Below are positions 1-9,837 of a DNA stretch of 64,000 nt, one piece after another. The notes beneath the pieces are model-generated. The model worked only from the letters and a program-made list of their open reading frames with translations. It was not told where the DNA came from and searched no databases. Position 1 is the first letter of the stretch, and every line of letters begins with the position of its first letter. Source of the stretch: Chthoniobacterales bacterium (GTDB lineage Bacteria; Verrucomicrobiota; Verrucomicrobiia; Chthoniobacterales; JACTMZ01); NCBI GenBank assembly GCA_014879535.1, contig JACSRX010000042.1, forward strand, positions 1-64,000, written 5' to 3'. The translations under genes and the position numbers were made by a program.

Positions 1-747
1 TCCAACTCACCTTTTTGCCGGTGGGCGGGGTGTCGGGGATGGGCGGAACCGGGCGGTTGAAGGTCGCGGCGATGGCCGCGGCAAGGTCGGCGCGGCGGGA
101 CGGAGTGTCGTCCACGGCATTGAAGATGCCGGGGAGGCGTTCGCTTCCGACATGGAAGAGGGCGCGGGCGGCGTCGTCGCGGTGGATGAGGTTGATGAAG
201 GCATCCGGCGCACCTTGGGTCAGCGGCTCGCCTGAGAGCACGGCCTCGATGAATCGCGCGCGTCCGGGGCCGTAGATCCCGCCGAGACGGACGACGGCGC
301 CACGGGATTCGAGCGCCAGACGCTCGGCTTCCAGAAGAACATCGCCGGTGGGGGTGCCGCCGACGGGGGAATCTTCCGTGACGCAGGAGCCGTCGTTTTG
401 CGGATAGACCGACGTGCTGCCTGTGAAGACGGTGAAGCGCGGGGAGAAAATATCGAGAAGGCTCCGCAGGGTTTCGACGTAGGTCACGCGGTAGGCGGCG
501 GCATCGCGGCCTCCGTGTCCGCTCAGGCAATGGATGAGCACGTCGGGGCGTCCTGTTTTGTCGGACATCGCGCGAAGCCGGTCGGGATCGGCGGCATCGG
601 CGGCAAAGACGGGGTAAGGTTTGCCTTCGAGGCGTTTGGCGGAGGCGTCACTGGAGACGAGGGCGGTGACATCCCATCCGTCGGTGCAAAAAAATTCCGC
701 GCATCGCTCGCCGGTGTATCCGCAGCCGGCGAGCAGGATGCGCGGAT
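1..747 (-). CDS. NAD(P)-dependent epimerase/SDR-like protein, partial at window edge
   Basis: Manual minus-strand reading gives RILLAGCGYTGERCAEFF..., a Rossmann-type GxxGYxG start, then ...FTGSTSVYPQND... and GGIYGPGR...; start codon not resolved, C-terminus runs off window. Confidence 0.65.
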
Positions 748-762
748 GTTGAGTGTCTTTGC

Positions 763-960
763 TCAGGAAACGTTGAAGCGGAACTTCATTTTGGCGCGTT
801 TGGCGTTGGCTTTCGCTTTGCGGCGCGTTTTCTGCGTCGGTGTCTCGAAAGCGCGCAGGCGGCGCACTTCGTCCATGATTCCTTCGGAGTCCAATTTCGC
901 TTTCAAGCGCTTGATGGCGCGATCGATCGACTCTCCTTTTCTGACGATGACTTCGGGCAT
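763..960 (-). CDS. rpsU: 30S ribosomal protein bS21
   Basis: 65 aa, MPEVIVRKGESIDRAIKRLKAKLDSEGIMDEVRRLRAFETPTQKTRRKAKA typical of bS21. Confidence 0.92.
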   Translation of the reverse strand: MPEVIVRKGESIDRAIKRLKAKLDSEGIMDEVRRLRAFETPTQKTRRKAKANAKRAKMKFRFNVS

Positions 961-1045
961 TAGTTATTCACATCCTTTCTATGCATGTCCGTATGTGGGC
1001 TTAAAGGGTAGGGGCGGCGGCCGAGGGGCGTCAAATGATTCTTTT

Positions 1046-1066
1046 ATCCATTGAAAATCAATGGAT
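1046..1066. repeat. Inverted repeat ATCCATTGA-AAA-TCAATGGAT between rpsU and secDF
   Basis: Perfect 9-bp arms with 3-nt loop, intergenic; possible terminator or transcript-end hairpin, no clear U-tract. Confidence 0.5.
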
Positions 1067-1105
1067 TACAAATAATCTGACCCCCAAACAGGCGTTTCAG
1101 AGGGG

Positions 1106-3424
1106 TCAGGTCGTCCGGGTTTCGGGGTCCCCGAGCACCTCGCGGCGGATGCTGCGTCCGGTGCGCTGTGTCCACCAGAGCACGATGGGCGCGGCGACGA
1201 AGATGGAGGAGTAGGTTCCCACGGCGACGCCGATGAGGATGGCGAGCGCGAAGTCGCTGAGCACGGTGCCTCCGAGGAAAAAGAGGGCGGCCGTGGCGAG
1301 AAGCGTCGTTCCGCCGGTGAGGATCGTGCGGCCGAGGGTCTCGTTGATGCAGGCGTTCATGACTTCGGTCAGTGTTCCGCGTCTTCCCGCCATGAGCCCT
1401 TCGCGCACACGGTCGAAGACGACGATGGTGTCGTTGATCGAATAGCCCGCGATGGTGAGCACGGCGCCGACCATGACGAGCGAGATCTCGCGTCCGAGCA
1501 TGGAGAAGACGCCGACGGTGATGATCACGTCGTGGAGGAGGGCGAGGATGGCGCCGAGGGCGAAGGAGAACTCGAAGCGGACAGTGACGTAGATGAGGAT
1601 GCCGATCATCCCCAAGGCGAGGGCGAACAGCGAGCGGCCGGCGAGTTCCTTGCCGACACGCGGGCCGACAGTGTCGTTCTGCTGCACGCTCCAACCGGCA
1701 TCCGGGAGGTCCTGTTGCAGTTGTCCGATGATCTGGGAGGCGGTGTTGAATCGGCCTTGGATGGTGATGAGTTCGTGGCCCTGGTCTTCCGAGCGTTGGA
1801 TTTCACTGTCGCCCATGCCGATCTTGTCCAGCGACGAGCGCACGTCGGCGAGGGGCACCTCCTGCTTTGTGCCCAGGACGATGAGGTCGCCGCCCGTGAA
1901 GTCGATGCCGAAGTTCTTTTCCCCGCGGAAGGCGAAGAACCCGACCGAGGCGAGGAGCACGAGGGAGGAAAGGGTCAGCACGACGCGGCGGTGGCGGAGG
2001 AAATCGATGCTTCGCGAGGGGATCCAGTTGAGCATCCGGAGCTTCTTGAGCCCGAAGTTCTCCAGCATCCAACCGAATGCCACATGGGTGAACAGGAGCG
2101 CGGAGAACATCGAGGCCACGATGCCCAAAGTGAGCGTGATGGCGAATCCCTTCACCGGGCCGGTGGCCTGCCAGAAGAGGATGGCCGAGGTGATGAGGGT
2201 CGTGACGTTGGCGTCGAAAATGGCCGAGAAGGCCTTGTCGTAGGCGGAGTGGATGGCGGTGCCCAGCGACTTGCCGGCCGCCAGTTCCTCGCGCAACCGC
2301 TCGAAAATGAGCACGTTGGCATCCACGGCCATGCCGATCGTGAGGATGATGCCCGCGATGCCGGGCAGCGTGAGGACGAATCCGAACATGCACATCGCCC
2401 CGAAGAGGAGCACGATGTTCACGCCGAGGGCCAGGCACGCCACGAGTCCCGCGAGGCGGTAATAGAGAAGCACGAAGGCCACCGTGAGGCACAGCCCGAG
2501 GATGCCGGCACCGACGCCGCTCTTGATGGAGTCCGCGCCGAGCGACGCGGAAACGCTGCGCACTTCCTCGACTTGGACGGGGGTGCGCAGCGGGTTCTCG
2601 AGCACGCTGGCGAGGTTGCGGGCTTCCTGGTCACTGAAGCGCCCGGTGATGACCGCCTGACCGCCATAGATCGGCTGGCGGATGCTCGGGGCGCTCTGCA
2701 CTTCGCCATCGAGCAGGATGGCGAGGCGCTGGCCGACATTGCCGGCGGTGAGGTCGCCGAACATTTTCGCGCCGTCACCGTCGAGTTTCATGGCCACGCC
2801 GTAGCCCTGCACATCGTAGAAGGCGTTGGCGGAGGTGACATGCTCGCCGGTGAGGTCCGGTCTCTGCTTCACGAGGAGGCGGAAGGTCTTTTCGCGGCCT
2901 TCGATCTTGTCCGTGTATTCCTTCACCGCGTATCCGGGGGGCAGCACGCCGGTGCCGCCGTCCACCTGGGCAAGGATCGACTCGCTTTGCGGGTGGACCA
3001 TGGAGAACTCGAGTTTCGCCACGCGCTGGAGCTGCTCCTTGGTCTGGGCGAGTTGCGCGGTGTCGAGCCCGGGAATCTGCACGAGGATGCTGTCGGCCCC
3101 CTGGGAGGTGATGATGGGTTCGCTCACGCCGAACTGGTCCACGCGCTTGCGGATGACCTCGATGGCCTGATCGAGCGTGGCGGGGGTGATGCCCTCGCCG
3201 GTTTCGTCCACGAGGCGCAGGAGGAAGGACGTGCCGCCGCGCAGGTCGAGGCCGAGGCGGATCTTCTGGGCGGGCGGAATGATGGCCTCGAGGCAGAAGC
3301 TGACGAGGAACACGGTGAGGACGAGGCCGATGGTGCGCTTGCGCAGCGAGTAGTCGGTGAAGAAATACCAGATCAGCAGGCTGAGAAGGAGCAGGCCGGC
3401 GAAGAATGTCAGTGTGGGGCTCAT
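1106..3424 (-). CDS. secDF: Fused protein translocase subunit SecDF
   Basis: 772 aa; SecD motifs (LGLDLRGGTSFLLRL..., FERLREEL) followed by SecF motifs (NFGIDFTGGDLIVLG..., VVFDRVREGL). Confidence 0.95.
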   Translation of the reverse strand: MSPTLTFFAGLLLLSLLIWYFFTDYSLRKRTIGLVLTVFLVSFCLEAIIPPAQKIRLGLDLRGGTSFLLRLVDETGEGITPATLDQAIEVIRKRVDQFGVSEPIITSQGADSILVQIPGLDTAQLAQTKEQLQRVAKLEFSMVHPQSESILAQVDGGTGVLPPGYAVKEYTDKIEGREKTFRLLVKQRPDLTGEHVTSANAFYDVQGYGVAMKLDGDGAKMFGDLTAGNVGQRLAILLDGEVQSAPSIRQPIYGGQAVITGRFSDQEARNLASVLENPLRTPVQVEEVRSVSASLGADSIKSGVGAGILGLCLTVAFVLLYYRLAGLVACLALGVNIVLLFGAMCMFGFVLTLPGIAGIILTIGMAVDANVLIFERLREELAAGKSLGTAIHSAYDKAFSAIFDANVTTLITSAILFWQATGPVKGFAITLTLGIVASMFSALLFTHVAFGWMLENFGLKKLRMLNWIPSRSIDFLRHRRVVLTLSSLVLLASVGFFAFRGEKNFGIDFTGGDLIVLGTKQEVPLADVRSSLDKIGMGDSEIQRSEDQGHELITIQGRFNTASQIIGQLQQDLPDAGWSVQQNDTVGPRVGKELAGRSLFALALGMIGILIYVTVRFEFSFALGAILALLHDVIITVGVFSMLGREISLVMVGAVLTIAGYSINDTIVVFDRVREGLMAGRRGTLTEVMNACINETLGRTILTGGTTLLATAALFFLGGTVLSDFALAILIGVAVGTYSSIFVAAPIVLWWTQRTGRSIRREVLGDPETRTT

Positions 3425-3461
3425 GCGATGAAGGGGGCCGCGTGTCGGCGGCGGACGGGGT

Positions 3462-3869
3462 TCAGGAGTTTTCGGCGGCTTTCGACACCGTGACGACGGC
3501 GGCTTTGTCCATCTCGATCTTCACGTTGTCGGCGACCTTCAGGAGGATGGTCGCCTCCTTGACGTTGGCGACGATGCCGTGGATCCCGCCGCTGGTGATG
3601 ACTTTGTCGCCGGTCTTGACGCCGGCCACGAGCTGCTGGTGCTCCTTCTGCTTTTTCTGCTGCGGCCGGATGAGAAGGAAGTAGAAGAGAACCGCGATGA
3701 TGATGAGCGGCAGGAACTGGAAAAGGACCGGTGGCTGCGCGGGGGCGCCGGGTGCCGCATCGGCAAGGCAAATCAGAAATTCCATAGAACCGGGCAGGCT
3801 AGGCCAGCCCCGGCGCGGTTCCAAGGAATTTGCGGCCGCGGTGTTTGGGCTTTGCCCGGAGGGGGGCAC
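3462..3869 (-). CDS. yajC: Preprotein translocase subunit YajC
   Basis: FLPLIIIAVLFYFLLIRPQQKKQKEHQQLVAGVKTGDKVITSGGIHGIVANV; actual start probably downstream of the ORF start. Confidence 0.92.
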   Translation of the reverse strand: MPPSGQSPNTAAANSLEPRRGWPSLPGSMEFLICLADAAPGAPAQPPVLFQFLPLIIIAVLFYFLLIRPQQKKQKEHQQLVAGVKTGDKVITSGGIHGIVANVKEATILLKVADNVKIEMDKAAVVTVSKAAENS

Positions 3870-3889
3870 GCGTTAGTAAGCTGCCCCGG

Positions 3890-4768
3890 ATGACGTCGCT
3901 TCAGCTTCCCGGTTGGGAATTGGTCCATCGCGGCAAGGTCCGCGAGGTCTATGCGTCGGCCGACCGGGTCCTCTTGGTGGCCTCCGACCGGCTGTCCGCA
4001 TTCGACTGCGTGCTGCCGGACCCGATTCCGGGGAAGGGGGCGATCCTGACGGCGCTGTCGGCCTTCTGGTTCCAGCGGCTGGATTTCGTGCCGAATCATT
4101 TCCTGTCGGCGGATTTCGCCCAATTTCCGGCCGAGTTGAAGCCGTTCGAGGAGGAGTTGGCCGGTCGGACCACGCTTGCGAGGCGCACGCGGCCGTTGCC
4201 TGTCGAGTGCGTGGTGCGCGGGTATCTGGCCGGGGCGGCGTGGGAGGAATACCAGGAAAGCGGGACGGCGGGGGGGCATCAGTTGCCGCGCGGCCTGCGC
4301 GAGGCGTCGAAGCTGCCCGAGCCGATCTTCACCCCCGCGACCAAGGCGGCGGCCGGCCACGACGAGCCGATCCCATGGGAGAAGTGCCGCCGGCTGCTGG
4401 GCGACGAGACGGCGCATGCGGTGCGCGAGGCAAGTTTCGAGGTTTACGATTACGGGCGTGCGCAGGCCGAGCGTGCCGGGGTGATCGTGGCGGACACCAA
4501 GCTGGAGTTCGGGCTGTTGGACGAGGAACTGGTGCTCATCGACGAATGCCTCACGCCGGATTCCTCGCGGTTCTGGCCGGCCGACCGCTGGGAGCCGGGG
4601 CGCACGCCGCCGAGTTTCGACAAGCAGTTCGTGCGCGACTACCTCACGCAGGCGGGGTGGAACAGGCAACCGCCGGCCCCGCACCTGCCGCCGGAAATCA
4701 TCGCGCAGACCGCGGAAAAATATCGCGAGGCCTACGAGCGTCTGGCCCTGCCGAGGCGTCCTGTGTGA
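3890..4768 (+). CDS. purC: Phosphoribosylaminoimidazole-succinocarboxamide synthase
   Basis: MTSLQLPGWELVHRGKVREVYAS...LLVASDRLSAFD...; ATG at 3890. Confidence 0.93.
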   Translation: MTSLQLPGWELVHRGKVREVYASADRVLLVASDRLSAFDCVLPDPIPGKGAILTALSAFWFQRLDFVPNHFLSADFAQFPAELKPFEEELAGRTTLARRTRPLPVECVVRGYLAGAAWEEYQESGTAGGHQLPRGLREASKLPEPIFTPATKAAAGHDEPIPWEKCRRLLGDETAHAVREASFEVYDYGRAQAERAGVIVADTKLEFGLLDEELVLIDECLTPDSSRFWPADRWEPGRTPPSFDKQFVRDYLTQAGWNRQPPAPHLPPEIIAQTAEKYREAYERLALPRRPV

Positions 4769-5661
4769 GCGAGCGGATCGACCAGTTCATCCTTTACCTC
4801 GCGACGGAGCGGGGGCTCTCGACCAATTACCAGCTGAGCACGCGCGCGTCGTTGGAGCTTTTTGCGCGGTGGTTCACGGAACACGCTCCGGGCGCCGGGT
4901 GGACCGACGTGACGCCCGATCAGATCGGCGCATTCCTCGGGGCGAGGAAGCAGGCGGGTGCCGCTGCGGCGACGATCAAGCTGCACGCCGTGGCCCTGCG
5001 CATCTTCTTCCGGCACCAAGTCGGGAACGGGCGCCTCGAAAAGGATCCGACCGAGTTCCTCACGCTGCCCAAGATCGAGAGGTATCTTCCCGAGACGCTT
5101 GCGGTGCCGGAGGTGGAAAGGCTCCTTGCTGCGGCGGCGGGGGGAACCCCGCTGGAATTGCGGGACCGTGCGATTGTCGAATTGCTCTACGCCAGCGGAC
5201 TGCGTGTCTCGGAGTTGTGCGGGGCGCGCCTGGAGAATCTCGATCTCGAACAGGGCTTCATCCGCGTCGTCGGCAAGGGCAACAAGCAGAGGTTGGTGCC
5301 CGTGGGGTCCGGTGCCCGCGAGGCCCTCGAACGCTATCTGCAGACCGGGCGTCCGGCCTTGGTCGGAAAGCGCACCGGGGCCGAAGTCTTCCTCTCGGTG
5401 CGGGGGCGCAAGCTGACCAACCAGCGCATCTGGCAGCTGCTCAACGAGCTCGCGGGCCGTGCGGGGTTGGACAAGAAAATCCATCCGCACATGCTGCGCC
5501 ACTCGTTTGCAACCCATCTGCTCGAGGGGGGCGCCGATCTCCGCGTCATCCAGGAACTGCTCGGCCATTCGGACATTTCGACCACGCAGATCTACACGCA
5601 CGTGAACTCGCGGCAGCTGCACAAGGCGCACCGTCAGTTCCATCCCCGGGCGAAGGGGTGA
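4765..5661 (+). CDS. xerD: Tyrosine recombinase XerC/XerD
   Basis: SERIDQFILYLATERGLS...; catalytic motifs LLYASGLRVSEL, HPHMLRHSFATHLLEGGADLRVIQELLGHSDISTTQIYTHV; GTG start overlaps purC stop. XerC vs XerD not distinguished with certainty. Confidence 0.85.
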   Translation: MSERIDQFILYLATERGLSTNYQLSTRASLELFARWFTEHAPGAGWTDVTPDQIGAFLGARKQAGAAAATIKLHAVALRIFFRHQVGNGRLEKDPTEFLTLPKIERYLPETLAVPEVERLLAAAAGGTPLELRDRAIVELLYASGLRVSELCGARLENLDLEQGFIRVVGKGNKQRLVPVGSGAREALERYLQTGRPALVGKRTGAEVFLSVRGRKLTNQRIWQLLNELAGRAGLDKKIHPHMLRHSFATHLLEGGADLRVIQELLGHSDISTTQIYTHVNSRQLHKAHRQFHPRAKG

Positions 5662-5675
5662 CGGGAAGTTGAGGG

Positions 5676-6593
5676 TCAGCGGAAGCTGACTTTCTGGGTG
5701 AACCGTCGCGACGGAGCGTCCTCGTGGCGCTGCAGCAGCTCGAAATCGATCATGCTGTAAACGATGCGTCCGTGGCGGTGCAGGAGAGTGCCGCCGGGCA
5801 TCGGGCGCACGATGAGGTGGCGCGGTTTGTTGTCGAGCACGCGGTAGCCGAGCCGGGAGAGGGTCAGGTTGGCCGAGCGGGTGAGGGGGGCGAGGTCGTC
5901 CTTTTTGATCAATCCGCGGTTGAAGGCCTCCTCGGCGTCGATGCCGTCAACCCAGGCGAAGATTTCGAGGTAGTCCCGCTCGATGTCGAGCGAGACGCGG
6001 GCCAGTCCGTTCTCGAACTGCTCGTGCGCCATGGCGCGGAGGTGCGAGCGGAAGATGTCCGGGTGCCGCCCCGTCTGCCAGAGCGGGTATCTCTCGGGCG
6101 GCGAATAGATGGCGAGCGGCACCTTGGTGCGCAGGCGGCGGTCGCCGTGGTTGAAGATGCTGTCGCGCAGCTCGTGGATGAGGCCGAACTCGGCGAAGGG
6201 TCCGAGGAAGCGCGCCGTGGCGATGGCGTCCCGCGGGAGGCTGTCGAGGAAGGCGTCGGGGATGAAGAGCGGGACATCCTGCGCCACGCGGGAGAATTTC
6301 ACGACGAGGTCGCGCGGCGGCTGTCCCGGCGGCGTGCTGCGCACGCGGTAAACCGTCCCGGTGCTCCCGCCGAGCCGCTCGCCGGTGACGGTCAGGTCGC
6401 CGGCATTCCACCACCGCGGCGGCCGCAGGTAATCGAGCCAGTGCCATGCCTGCCAGGTGATGTAAAGTTCGCCGCCGTCGGGCTGGGGGCACAGCGCGTA
6501 GTCCACGCCGAAGAGGCGCGCACGCCGGACCGGCGGAAGGATTTGGAAGGGCGGCCGGTCGCTGTTGCCGGCGGGGGCGCGGTTATTGTCCAC
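5676..6593 (-). CDS. Hypothetical protein with kinase-like fold features
   Basis: 305 aa; VYRVRSTPPGQPPRDLVVKFSR (N-lobe-like Lys) and VLDNKPRHLIVRP...SMIDFELLQRHED (catalytic/DFG-like). Confidence 0.5.
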   Translation of the reverse strand: MDNNRAPAGNSDRPPFQILPPVRRARLFGVDYALCPQPDGGELYITWQAWHWLDYLRPPRWWNAGDLTVTGERLGGSTGTVYRVRSTPPGQPPRDLVVKFSRVAQDVPLFIPDAFLDSLPRDAIATARFLGPFAEFGLIHELRDSIFNHGDRRLRTKVPLAIYSPPERYPLWQTGRHPDIFRSHLRAMAHEQFENGLARVSLDIERDYLEIFAWVDGIDAEEAFNRGLIKKDDLAPLTRSANLTLSRLGYRVLDNKPRHLIVRPMPGGTLLHRHGRIVYSMIDFELLQRHEDAPSRRFTQKVSFR

Positions 6594-7095
6594 GCAGCAT
6601 GCCGGGGGGCGCCTCGACGAAACCGTAGGGCCCGGGCGCGGCGTTGACGTAGTAGAGGCGGTTGCTGGCCACCTTGCCGCTGGCGGTGTCGAAGATCATG
6701 ACCGGCCTGCCGGTGGTCGGCTTCTCCGCGATGGTGTCCACGAGGATGTAGCGGGGGATGTTCTTGGCACCGCGCTCGTAGGCTTGGGCGACGAGGGTCT
6801 GTCCGCGCTGCTCGGCGAACATCCGCTGGTCCCTGTTCACCTGCATTTTCGAGACGCCGTAACCGAGGGCGCCCGCGCCGGCCGCCGCGCCGAGGGCGAT
6901 GGGAATCGTCGAGCTGGCGGGCACACCGGTGGTGCCGAGGGCGATGCCGGTGGCGGCTCCCGCGAGCCCGGCGGCGAGGAGGGCGTTTTCGCCGGCGGTC
7001 ATGTTCTCGCAGCCGGCCGTTCCCAGGGCGGCCATGACGGCGGCTGATGAGAGAAGGCGCATCGTCTTGTTCATGGGGGAATTTACATAGGCCAA
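6583..7095 (-). CDS. Glycine-zipper lipoprotein-like protein
   Basis: Lipobox-like LGTAGC followed by Gly/Ala-rich zipper segment AAGLAGAATGIALGTTG... Confidence 0.6.
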   Translation of the reverse strand: MAYVNSPMNKTMRLLSSAAVMAALGTAGCENMTAGENALLAAGLAGAATGIALGTTGVPASSTIPIALGAAAGAGALGYGVSKMQVNRDQRMFAEQRGQTLVAQAYERGAKNIPRYILVDTIAEKPTTGRPVMIFDTASGKVASNRLYYVNAAPGPYGFVEAPPGMLRGQ

Positions 7096-7172
7096 GTGGA
7101 GGGCTTGGCAAGTCCGGACCGGCGGCGAGACATCGGCTTTTCACGTTTGCGCAAAGCGCGTAGGTTGCCGGG

Positions 7173-7631
7173 ATGCAATTGTCGGAAGAACACAAGGGGG
7201 CCGTGAAGGCGTGGGTGGCGGAGGGGGCGTCGCTGTCGGATGTGCAGCGGCGCCTGAAGGAGGAATGCGGGGTTGCACTGACGTATCTGGACGTCCGTTT
7301 CCTCGTCGATGACCTCAAGCTTTCCCTGAAGGAGCAACCGAGGCAGAGCGAGGCGGTCGAGCGGTTGGCGGCGGCGAAGGAAATCGGCGAGAGCGAACGC
7401 AGCGACCCTCCGGCGCCCGGCGGAGTGAAGGTCACCATGGACACCATCACCAAGCCCCAAGCACTGGTGAGCGGCAAGGTCACCTTTTCCGACGGCGAGA
7501 CGGCGGACTGGATGCTCGACCAGACCGGGCGTCTCGGTTTGAACCCGTCCAAGCCCGGTTACCGTCCCAGCCAGGCGGACGTGCTTTCCTTCCAGAACGA
7601 ACTGCAGCGCGTCGTGCAGGGGCTGGGCTGA
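7173..7631 (+). CDS. Conserved hypothetical protein
   Basis: 152 aa ORF, MQLSEEHKGAVKAWVAEGASLSDVQRRLKEECGVALTYLDVRFLVDDLKL; convergent with E2 gene. Confidence 0.6.
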   Translation: MQLSEEHKGAVKAWVAEGASLSDVQRRLKEECGVALTYLDVRFLVDDLKLSLKEQPRQSEAVERLAAAKEIGESERSDPPAPGGVKVTMDTITKPQALVSGKVTFSDGETADWMLDQTGRLGLNPSKPGYRPSQADVLSFQNELQRVVQGLG

Positions 7632-7635
7632 GGAG

Positions 7636-8865
7636 CTAAAGCTCCGAGGGATTGTTGAGCAGCTCGGAAACGCGCGCGAGGAGGCGCCCGGCGGCGCCGC
7701 CGTCGAGGACGCGGTGGTCGAAGCTGAGGGTGAATCTCGCCTCGGTCACGGGGACGAACTGGTTCTTTTCCTTGTCCCAAAACGGTTCGATGCGTCCGGC
7801 CCCCAGACCGAGGAGAAGCGTCTGCTCGGGCAGGGGGATGGGGGTGGCGAGGGTCAGCCCGAATGTGCCGTAGTTCGTCACGGTCGAAATGCAGTGCCCC
7901 ATGTCGGCCGGGGTGAGCCGGCGCTGGCGCGCAAGTTCGACGAGACGCGCGTAGATCGGGACGAGTTCGGAAAGCGTGTGCTTGTCGGCCTCGCGGATGA
8001 CCGGCACGAGGACGCCGTCCTCGGCCTCCACGGCGAAACCGATGTCGATCGAGCCCGGATGGATGATCTGGCTGCCGATGAGGCGACCGGCGGGCATGCT
8101 GTTCTCGGCCAGGGCCATTGCCAAGGCGCGGAGTGCGTAGAGCGAGACGCCGGCCTTTTCCTTCGATGCCTTGCGGTGGGCCAGCATGGTGTCGAGTTGC
8201 ACCGGCAGCACGACCGTGGCGAGCGGACGCGTCCAACTGCGGCGCATGGCATCAGCCACGGCCACGCGCATCGAGGAGGCCTCGGTGATTTTCTGCTGGT
8301 CCAGGGTTTCCATGAACCGCTCGAAATCCTCGATCGTGACGCGGCCGCCCGCGCCGCTTCCGGCGACGCCGGCCAAGTCGGCCGAACTGAGGCCGAGTTC
8401 GGTCATGCGGGCCTTCATGCGTGGTGACAGGTAGGCGGCGCCCCCGGCATGCGCGGGCACCGGCAGGCCCTTGATGGTGGGCTCGACCTTGTCGGATGTC
8501 GGCGATGAGGGCTTGATGGTCCGTTTCTTCTTCGGCTTGTCCGGCGCGCCTGCCGGCATGGAGCCGACGGGCTGGGAGCTGGGTTCCTCCGGCTCGAGGT
8601 AACCCATGCGCTCGGCATCGGCCTCGGAGACCTCGAGGTAGCCGAGCGTGGCGCCGACGGCGTAGCTCTGGCCCTCGACGGCGCGGAGCTCGGCGAGTTT
8701 GCCGTCGCAGGGGGCGACGACACCCATCACGGCCTTGTTGGTCTCGACTTCCATCACGTCGCTGTCACCGATGACATCGTCGCCGGGCTTGGCGATGAGG
8801 CGGACGATGGTGGCCTCGGCGATGGATTCACCGAGTTGCGGCATGAGCAGGGGAATGCGGGCCAT
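7636..8865 (-). CDS. pdhC: 2-oxo acid dehydrogenase E2 (dihydrolipoamide acetyltransferase)
   Basis: MARIPLLMPQLGESIAEATIVRL, lipoyl domain VMEVETNKAVMGVVAP, catalytic LSFDHRVLDGG. Confidence 0.92.
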   Translation of the reverse strand: MARIPLLMPQLGESIAEATIVRLIAKPGDDVIGDSDVMEVETNKAVMGVVAPCDGKLAELRAVEGQSYAVGATLGYLEVSEADAERMGYLEPEEPSSQPVGSMPAGAPDKPKKKRTIKPSSPTSDKVEPTIKGLPVPAHAGGAAYLSPRMKARMTELGLSSADLAGVAGSGAGGRVTIEDFERFMETLDQQKITEASSMRVAVADAMRRSWTRPLATVVLPVQLDTMLAHRKASKEKAGVSLYALRALAMALAENSMPAGRLIGSQIIHPGSIDIGFAVEAEDGVLVPVIREADKHTLSELVPIYARLVELARQRRLTPADMGHCISTVTNYGTFGLTLATPIPLPEQTLLLGLGAGRIEPFWDKEKNQFVPVTEARFTLSFDHRVLDGGAAGRLLARVSELLNNPSEL

Positions 8866-8871
8866 GGAATT

Positions 8872-9837
8872 TTATTGGGTCAGAAGTTGTCGCAGGCGGG
8901 CGGCCACGGCGGTGGCGGTGGGCCGGTGGGCGGCCCAGAGATCGGGATGGTAGGGGACCGGTGTGTCCTTGGCATTGAGCCGGACGGGGGCGGCATCGAG
9001 AAGCCCGAAGCCCTCCGTGGCGACGCGTGCGATGACTTCCGCGGAGACGCCGCCCCAGGGCCATGCTTCGCCGACGACGAGCAGGCGCCCGGTGCGGGCG
9101 ACGGAGGCCAGGACGGTGTCGGTGTCGAGGGGCTTGACGGTGCGGAGGTCGATGACCTCGATCTGCCAGCCTTCCTCGACGAGGTCCTCGGCGGCCTGCA
9201 ACGACTCGTGGAGCATCGCGCTGTAGGTGACCAGCGTGGCGTCGCGGCCGGCCCGTGCGATGCGCGCCTTGCCGGCGGGCATCGCGCTGTCGGGGAGTTT
9301 GTCGGCCTTGAGATGGTAATAGAGCAGCTTGTGCTCGCAGAAGATGACGGGGTCGTCGATCGCGACGGCCTCGAGCAGCATGCTGTAGGCATCTTCCACG
9401 GTGGCCGGCGTCATGACGACGAGTCCCGGATAGTGCGAGTAGATGGCCTCCATGCTCTGGCTGTGGAAGGGGCCGCCGCCGACGGTGCCGCCGCTGGGGA
9501 GTCGCACCACGATCGGGCACGGGATGTTGGTGCGGTAATAGAGCGTGGCGGCCTGGTTGACGATCTGGTTGAGGCCGCAGGTGGAGAAATCGGCGAATTG
9601 CATCTCGACGATCGGACGCGCGCCCTCGACGGCCGCGCCGATGGCCATGCCGACGATGGCGTCCTCGCTGATGGGGGAGTCCATCACGCGACCGGGGAAT
9701 TCCGCCGCAAGATTCTTCGTCGCCTTGAAGGCGCCCCCGAAGACGCCGACATCCTGCCCGTAGATGAAAACGCGGGGGTCGTCGGCCAATGCGCGTTCCT
9801 GGGCGGCGCGGATCGCCTCGAGATAAGTGACGCTCAT
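8872..9837 (-). CDS. pdhB: Pyruvate/2-oxo acid dehydrogenase E1 beta
   Basis: MSVTYLEAIRAAQERALADDPRVFIYGQDVG...FAGAFKATKNL... E1beta signature. Confidence 0.92.
   Translation of the reverse strand: MSVTYLEAIRAAQERALADDPRVFIYGQDVGVFGGAFKATKNLAAEFPGRVMDSPISEDAIVGMAIGAAVEGARPIVEMQFADFSTCGLNQIVNQAATLYYRTNIPCPIVVRLPSGGTVGGGPFHSQSMEAIYSHYPGLVVMTPATVEDAYSMLLEAVAIDDPVIFCEHKLLYYHLKADKLPDSAMPAGKARIARAGRDATLVTYSAMLHESLQAAEDLVEEGWQIEVIDLRTVKPLDTDTVLASVARTGRLLVVGEAWPWGGVSAEVIARVATEGFGLLDAAPVRLNAKDTPVPYHPDLWAAHRPTATAVAARLRQLLTQ

Noticed and set aside
1532-3493. 653-aa plus-strand ORF
   Set aside because: Antisense shadow of secDF
4765-5661. Xer recombinase as mobile integrase for the palindrome array
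   Set aside because: It looks like a housekeeping XerC/XerD coupled to purC and lies 23 kb away; no sequence link to the palindromes beyond speculation
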